A DNA stretch of 9,354 nt from positions 1-9,354 of the forward strand of contig CAMLLJ010000108.1 of the NCBI GenBank assembly GCA_946480845.1. Direction: 5' to 3'. The stretch comes from an uncultured Gemmatimonadota bacterium (GTDB lineage Bacteria > Gemmatimonadota > Gemmatimonadetes > Gemmatimonadales > GWC2-71-9). The translations under genes were made by a program, and so were the position numbers. The notes beneath the pieces are model-generated. The model was not told the DNA's origin and ran no database searches. It saw only the letters and a program-made list of their open reading frames with translations. Shown here piece after piece: positions 5,854 through 9,354 of the stretch (its first letter is position 1; each line of letters starts with the position of its first letter).

Positions 5854-7908
5854 TCAGCCCGCGGCGGCTGCCGCAGGCCTGCGGGAGATCCTGTTGCCAA
5901 GCGCGGTCTCGGCCAGCAGCACGGCGAAGGCGGCGACGAGGAGCAGCCACCAGACCCGCTGCCTTCCCTCGCGCTCCTCGGGCGTCGGGGCCGTGACAGC
6001 GGACGCCGGGGCGAGCGAGTCGCGCGAGACCAGCGTGGCCGCCAGCTCGCTCGCGTTCCACGGTTCCAGCTCGGACTCGGCGCGGTCGGCATTGGCGGCG
6101 AGGACGCGGGTGGTTGCGCCGTCCTCGGACAGCAGCTCGTAGAAGCCGGCTTCGGCGAGGTCCAGTGCCGGTCCGCGGCGTTCGCGACTGCCGGACGGCG
6201 CCACGATCGTCGCGACCCTGTTCGCGCTGTCGCCCACGGCCGGCAGGGCGACGAGCTGCCCGACCGTCCGGGCAATGGGTTCGGGGTCGTAGCCCGCGGC
6301 GTGCCGGACCAGTCCGTGCACGAACGGCAGGTACACCGGCTGCAGCGCGAAGTCGCTCCAGAAGTCGTCGAGGGTCGTGCCCCAGGCGAGGACGGTCCCG
6401 CGTCCGGCCTGTCCCTCCGCCAGCAGGATTGCCCCGTCGTCGAGGTGGGCGAGGCCGTCCGCGCTGTCGCGCAGCGTGAGCGGGCGGTAGCGCAGGAAGC
6501 GGGTGGCGCTGAAGTCGCCGGTCCGTGCGCCCGCGAAGGGGGCGAAGACCGGGTTGCTCCGGTCCACCGTGCCGAGGCGGCCGCCATTGTCCGCGGACCG
6601 GTCGGTCACTGCGCGCGCGTCCGCCGGCAGGAGCGCCGCTCCGTCGGACGGCCAGCGCGACGGATCGCTGCGGTCGCCGAGCACGGCGATGAGCCCCATG
6701 CCGGCCCGCACCCGCTCGGCCAGCCGGCGGCCGGCGGCGCCACCGGGAAAAGGCGCATCGTTCAGCAGCACGACGTCGTAGCCGCCGATCATGTCGGCGG
6801 TGACGGCCGGCAGCTCGCGCACCTCGGTCTGGAAGGGCGGGCGATCGCCGAGCGCGAGCGCGCGCCGGAGGTAGAGACTCCGCCGGGCAGGGGCGCCGGC
6901 GGCAGTGATCACGAGCAGGCGCAGCGCCTGGTCGCGCGAGAGGGTGAAGTGATAGGCGTTGTCCGCCGCCAGTGCATCGGGCGCGAGGCGGACGACCGCG
7001 CGTGTCACCCCGGCCGGCAGGGCGGCGGCCGTGAAGCGCACCGTAGCCGCGCCGTTCGCGGGGATGTCGGCGCTCTTCGTCTCCACGACGCGCCCCTGCA
7101 GCTCGAGGGAGACGGCGCGCGCGCGCAGCGCCTCGGGCCCCCGGTTGACCACGCGGGCGACGACGGTCACCCGCTGGCGGTCTTCCTGCCACTCCCGGGC
7201 CAGCTCGACGCCGGAGACCAGGGCGTTGGCAGTCACCGAATCGGAGAGGTCGACGAGGCGCACGGCCGCGTCCGCCGGCAGCCGGCCCTCCTCGCGGCCA
7301 TCCCACGCGAGGCGCTGGAGGTCGCTCACGATGACCACTTCGCGCCTGGGCCGCTCCGAGGCCGCGAGCAGCTCGCGCGCGGCGGCGAGCGCCGGCCCGA
7401 GGCGGGTGGCGCGGTCTCCGGGCGCGAGCGTGTCCACCGCCGCTACAAGGGCGCCGGGCGCCATGTCCGTCCCGCCGAGCGTCGCCGCGCGGTCGTCGAA
7501 TGCCACCACCGACGCGTGATCGGCCGGGCCGAGCCCGGCGAGCGCCGTGCGCACGGCGTCCTGCGCGCGCGCCCAGCGTTCTCCGTGGCCCATGCTGAAG
7601 GAGCGGTCCAGCAGCACCACCAGCTCGCGCGCGGCGCCGGCGTCCGTGGCGAGGGCCGGATCGCGGTCGAAGAACGGCCGCGCGAACGCGGCGGCCAGCA
7701 GCGCGAGGGCCAGGCAGCGGAGGGCCAGCAGCAGCGGATGGCGAATCGTCTGGCGGCGGATCTCCCGGTACTGGATCCGCTCGAGGAACATCAGGGAGGG
7801 GAAGGGAATGACCCCCTTCCGCTCCTTGTTGAGCAGGTGCAGGAAGACCGGCACCGCGAGCGCCGCGAGGCCGACCAGGAAGGCGGGTACCAGGAACCCG
7901 ATGCCCAT
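5854..7908 (-). CDS. BatA-type membrane-anchored VWA protein with CARDB-like and amidotransferase-fold-like domains
   Basis: The protein has 684 residues. It begins with the BatA N-terminal double-membrane module: helix 5-25, a basic loop with HLLNKERK and IPFPSLMFLERIQYREIRRQ (24-57), and helix 58-78. A VWA domain (95-225) has a complete metal-ion-dependent adhesion site: D101-R-S103-F-S105, T168 in ATRLG, and D196 in VIVSD. Next come a beta-sandwich like CARDB/DUF11 (about 225-325), a region resembling a class I glutamine amidotransferase fold (about 328-540), a small domain (545-610), and a C-terminal helix (652-668) ending in basic residues. Basic loop positions put the VWA and later domains outside the cytoplasmic membrane. 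The only cysteine is C65 in helix 2, so the amidotransferase-like region cannot use a cysteine nucleophile. Such proteins sit with MoxR and DUF58 genes and are thought to be adaptors for the ATPase. ATG 7908 overlaps the DUF58 stop by one base (TGATG); the longer open frame upstream of it is ignored. Confidence 0.9.
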   Translation of the reverse strand: MGIGFLVPAFLVGLAALAVPVFLHLLNKERKGVIPFPSLMFLERIQYREIRRQTIRHPLLLALRCLALALLAAAFARPFFDRDPALATDAGAARELVVLLDRSFSMGHGERWARAQDAVRTALAGLGPADHASVVAFDDRAATLGGTDMAPGALVAAVDTLAPGDRATRLGPALAAARELLAASERPRREVVIVSDLQRLAWDGREEGRLPADAAVRLVDLSDSVTANALVSGVELAREWQEDRQRVTVVARVVNRGPEALRARAVSLELQGRVVETKSADIPANGAATVRFTAAALPAGVTRAVVRLAPDALAADNAYHFTLSRDQALRLLVITAAGAPARRSLYLRRALALGDRPPFQTEVRELPAVTADMIGGYDVVLLNDAPFPGGAAGRRLAERVRAGMGLIAVLGDRSDPSRWPSDGAALLPADARAVTDRSADNGGRLGTVDRSNPVFAPFAGARTGDFSATRFLRYRPLTLRDSADGLAHLDDGAILLAEGQAGRGTVLAWGTTLDDFWSDFALQPVYLPFVHGLVRHAAGYDPEPIARTVGQLVALPAVGDSANRVATIVAPSGSRERRGPALDLAEAGFYELLSEDGATTRVLAANADRAESELEPWNASELAATLVSRDSLAPASAVTAPTPEEREGRQRVWWLLLVAAFAVLLAETALGNRISRRPAAAAAG

Positions 7909-7910
7909 CA
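7906..7910 (-). other. TGATG stop-start overlap (translational coupling)
   Basis: On the - strand the DUF58 stop TGA (7910-7908) shares its A with the ATG of the BatA-like gene (7908-7906). No clear Shine-Dalgarno sequence precedes this ATG, so termination-reinitiation probably sets translation of the BatA-like protein in proportion to the DUF58 protein. Confidence 0.8.
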
Positions 7911-8852
7911 GCGCACCCGCGCCAGGCGCTGGCGGTTGCTGAGGTAGGTGAAGAGTGCGTGGTCGAGCGGCTTCGAGGTGTCGAGGACCGAGTACTCGAT
8001 GCCGTCCCGGCCCAGCAGCCGGCGCAGCTCGTCGAGATGCGCGCCGAGCCGCTCGCGGTAGCGGTCGCCGGCCCGCGACGGCACCACCGGGATGCGCTCG
8101 CCGGTCTCCAGGTCCTCGAAGTTCGCCGCGTCGCCGAAGGGAAACGCCAGCTCGGCGGGATCCAGCAGGTGAAAGACGATCAGGTCGCCTCCGCGCCGGC
8201 GCAGGTGGCCGAGCGCGTGCTGCACCTGCACGGGCGCTTCGTAGAAGTCGGAGATGACGATCACGATGCCCCGCCGCCGCAGGTGCTCCGAGCACTCGCG
8301 TCGCGGCGCCTCCATGCCGGGCCCCGGCGCCGCGCGCCGGGCCTCCTGCACGCCCGGCTCCACCCGGTCGAGCGCATGCAGGACGTTGGGAAGGTGCCGC
8401 GTGCTCGGCGGCACGAACTCGAGGATGGTGCGGTCGAAGGTGGCGAGCCCCACGCGGTCCCGCTGGCTCTGCGAGAACCAGAGCAGCGACGCCGCGAGGT
8501 AGCGCCCGTAGTCGAGCTTGCTCACCGGCCCGCTGGCGTAGCGCATCGAGGGGGAGCAGTCGAGGAGCACCGAGACCGCGGCGTTGGTGTCGGCCTCGAA
8601 TTCCTTCAGGTAGAAGCGGTCGGTCCGGCCCCAGAGCTTCCAGTCGAGCCGGCGCAGGTCGTCGCCGGGGAGGTAGGGGCGGTGCTCGGCGAAATCGGTG
8701 GAGAGCCCGAGGTGCGGGGAGCGGTGCAGCCCGCTGACGAACCCCTCCACCACCGTGCGCGCGAGCAGCTCCAGGTTCGCGATGCGCGACAGCACGCGCG
8801 GATCGACGAACCGGGCGCCGGCGGGGGCGTGGGGCGCGCGGGCGACGTGCAT
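7908..8852 (-). CDS. DUF58 domain protein (soluble VWA-fold partner of MoxR)
   Basis: This 314-residue protein without membrane helices is expected in the cytoplasm. It has the whole DUF58 signature: GLHRSPHLGLSTDFAEHRPY (41-60), then LPGDDLRRLDWKLWGRTDRFYLKEFEADTN (61-90), then VLLDCSPSM with D98, S100 and S102 of a MIDAS-like site, SKLDYGRYLAASLL, QRDRVGLATFD, VIVISD (D202), and HLLDPAELAFPF near 228-239. Its length matches the roughly 300-residue family norm. DUF58 genes are almost always next to moxR, as here, where the ATG follows the MoxR stop after 4 nt; DUF58 is regarded as a VWA-type adaptor for the ATPase. The MIDAS threonine normally found before the second strand appears to be missing: the matching position, about 178, is proline in APGPGMEAP. 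The start is the only ATG before the conserved region; its Shine-Dalgarno sequence is weak. Confidence 0.95.
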   Translation of the reverse strand: MHVARAPHAPAGARFVDPRVLSRIANLELLARTVVEGFVSGLHRSPHLGLSTDFAEHRPYLPGDDLRRLDWKLWGRTDRFYLKEFEADTNAAVSVLLDCSPSMRYASGPVSKLDYGRYLAASLLWFSQSQRDRVGLATFDRTILEFVPPSTRHLPNVLHALDRVEPGVQEARRAAPGPGMEAPRRECSEHLRRRGIVIVISDFYEAPVQVQHALGHLRRRGGDLIVFHLLDPAELAFPFGDAANFEDLETGERIPVVPSRAGDRYRERLGAHLDELRRLLGRDGIEYSVLDTSKPLDHALFTYLSNRQRLARVR

Positions 8853-8856
8853 GCCG

Positions 8857-9354
8857 TCAGAGTCCCGACCTGGGCACCGGAACGGCGGCCAGGAGCTGGT
8901 CGATGATCTGCCCGGTGTTCACCCGTTCCGACTGGGCGTGGAAGTTGGTGAGGATGCGGTGGCGGAGCACCGGGTGCGCGAGCGCGCGCACGTCCTCGAA
9001 GCTCACGTTGTAGCGCCCATCCATGAGCGCGCGGGCCTTGCCGCCGAGGATGAGGTACTGCGCGGCGCGGACGCTCGCGCCGTAGGCCACCCACTCGCGC
9101 ACCGGACCGGGCGCGTCCTCCGCCGGCCGGCTCGCGCGCACCAGGCCGACCGCATAGCGCACCACCGCGTCGGCCACGGGCACCTGCCGCACCAGGCGGT
9201 GGAAGGCGAGCAGCTCGTCGCCGCGGATGGCCGGCTCCAGGCGGTGCGTGGGGAGCGCGGTGGTGCTCTGGACCACCGAGACCTCGTCGTCGGCGTCGAG
9301 GTATTCCATCACGATCTCGAACATGAACCGGTCGAGCTGCGCCTCGGGCAGCGG
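8857..9354 (-). CDS. moxR: MoxR-family AAA+ ATPase, C-terminal 165 residues (partial)
   Basis: The frame enters from the right edge at 9354, so the Walker A and B motifs are outside the window. What remains begins PLPEAQLDRFMFEI, the strongly conserved MoxR stretch that carries the arginine finger (R9 of the partial protein). The helical lid follows, with sensor-2 GASVRAAQYLI (R96), the ARALMDGRYNVSFEDVRALA helix and the PVLRHRI motif (128-134). The C-terminus is short (SERVNTGQIIDQLL...). MoxR ATPases work as ring-shaped cytoplasmic chaperones that activate or assemble specific complexes through VWA-containing partners, and the next two genes encode exactly such partners. It is the first gene of the operon seen here; its promoter and start are not in the window. 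Confidence 0.95.
   Translation of the reverse strand, partial: PLPEAQLDRFMFEIVMEYLDADDEVSVVQSTTALPTHRLEPAIRGDELLAFHRLVRQVPVADAVVRYAVGLVRASRPAEDAPGPVREWVAYGASVRAAQYLILGGKARALMDGRYNVSFEDVRALAHPVLRHRILTNFHAQSERVNTGQIIDQLLAAVPVPRSGL

Noticed and set aside
3194..6142. A 982-codon open frame on the + strand opposite the DUF4175-like gene
   Set aside because: It is exactly in register with the sense codons, so it stops only where the sense gene uses TTA, CTA or TCA, which this GC-rich genome avoids. The translation has no recognisable domain, and the sense frame has clear membrane helices and family motifs.
5831..7306. Upstream extension of the DUF4175-like frame to 1641 residues
   Set aside because: The extra 492 codons run through the BatA-like gene in another frame and give Arg/Gly/Pro-rich sequence. 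The membrane-protein start at 5830 with GGAGGG marks the true beginning.
5800..7947. A 715-codon open frame on the + strand opposite the BatA-like gene
   Set aside because: Same in-register antisense effect. The - strand frame carries a complete VWA metal site and the BatA N-terminal module.
7909..8295. Upstream extension of the BatA-like frame to 813 residues
   Set aside because: The added 129 residues overlap conserved DUF58 sequence and are Ala/Arg-rich. The TGATG junction and the start of the canonical BatA N-terminus at 7908 decide the start.
7959..8906. A 315-codon open frame on the + strand opposite DUF58
   Set aside because: In-register antisense shadow of a gene with the complete DUF58 signature.

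Overview
This window is almost entirely coding and very GC-rich (around 70% by eye). Codons end mostly in G or C. There is no tRNA, rRNA, CRISPR array, insertion sequence or phage gene. Six genes are supported: two on the + strand in the left quarter (1-2402) and four on the - strand in the rest (9354 down to 2381). The two groups converge and their last genes overlap tail to tail by 22 bp.

Left, + strand: the C-terminal 360 residues of a class V aminotransferase-fold PLP enzyme, cut by the window edge, are followed through a 4-bp GTGA overlap by a complete NhaP-like (CPA1) Na+/H+ or K+/H+ antiporter. The two are translationally coupled. What joins them functionally is not evident.

Right, - strand, read right to left: the C-terminal part of a MoxR-family AAA+ ATPase, a DUF58 protein with a von Willebrand factor A (VWA) fold, a BatA-type membrane-anchored VWA protein, and a 1149-residue membrane-anchored coiled-coil protein of the DUF4175 / TIGR02302 type with a Gly/Gln-rich repeat tract. 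The junctions are a 4-nt gap, a 1-nt TGATG overlap and a 23-nt gap, so this is one operon. Its promoter lies beyond the right edge. The DUF4175-like gene is the last one, because it runs directly into the convergent antiporter gene.

Working model (inference): MoxR ATPases act as chaperones or remodellers together with VWA-domain partners, as in RavA-ViaA, NorQ-NorD and CoxD-CoxE. Here MoxR and DUF58 would be cytoplasmic. By the positive-inside rule, the BatA-like VWA region and the long coiled-coil of the DUF4175-like protein would lie outside the cytoplasmic membrane. The system therefore looks like an ATP-driven envelope-remodelling module whose last gene is a good candidate for its structural component or client. 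Its exact function is unknown.

Organism: the gene order, base composition and protein style suggest an environmental, probably Gram-negative, high-GC bacterium. Gemmatimonadota is my best guess, with Acidobacteriota, Planctomycetota or a proteobacterium not excluded. There is no marker gene in the window to settle this.
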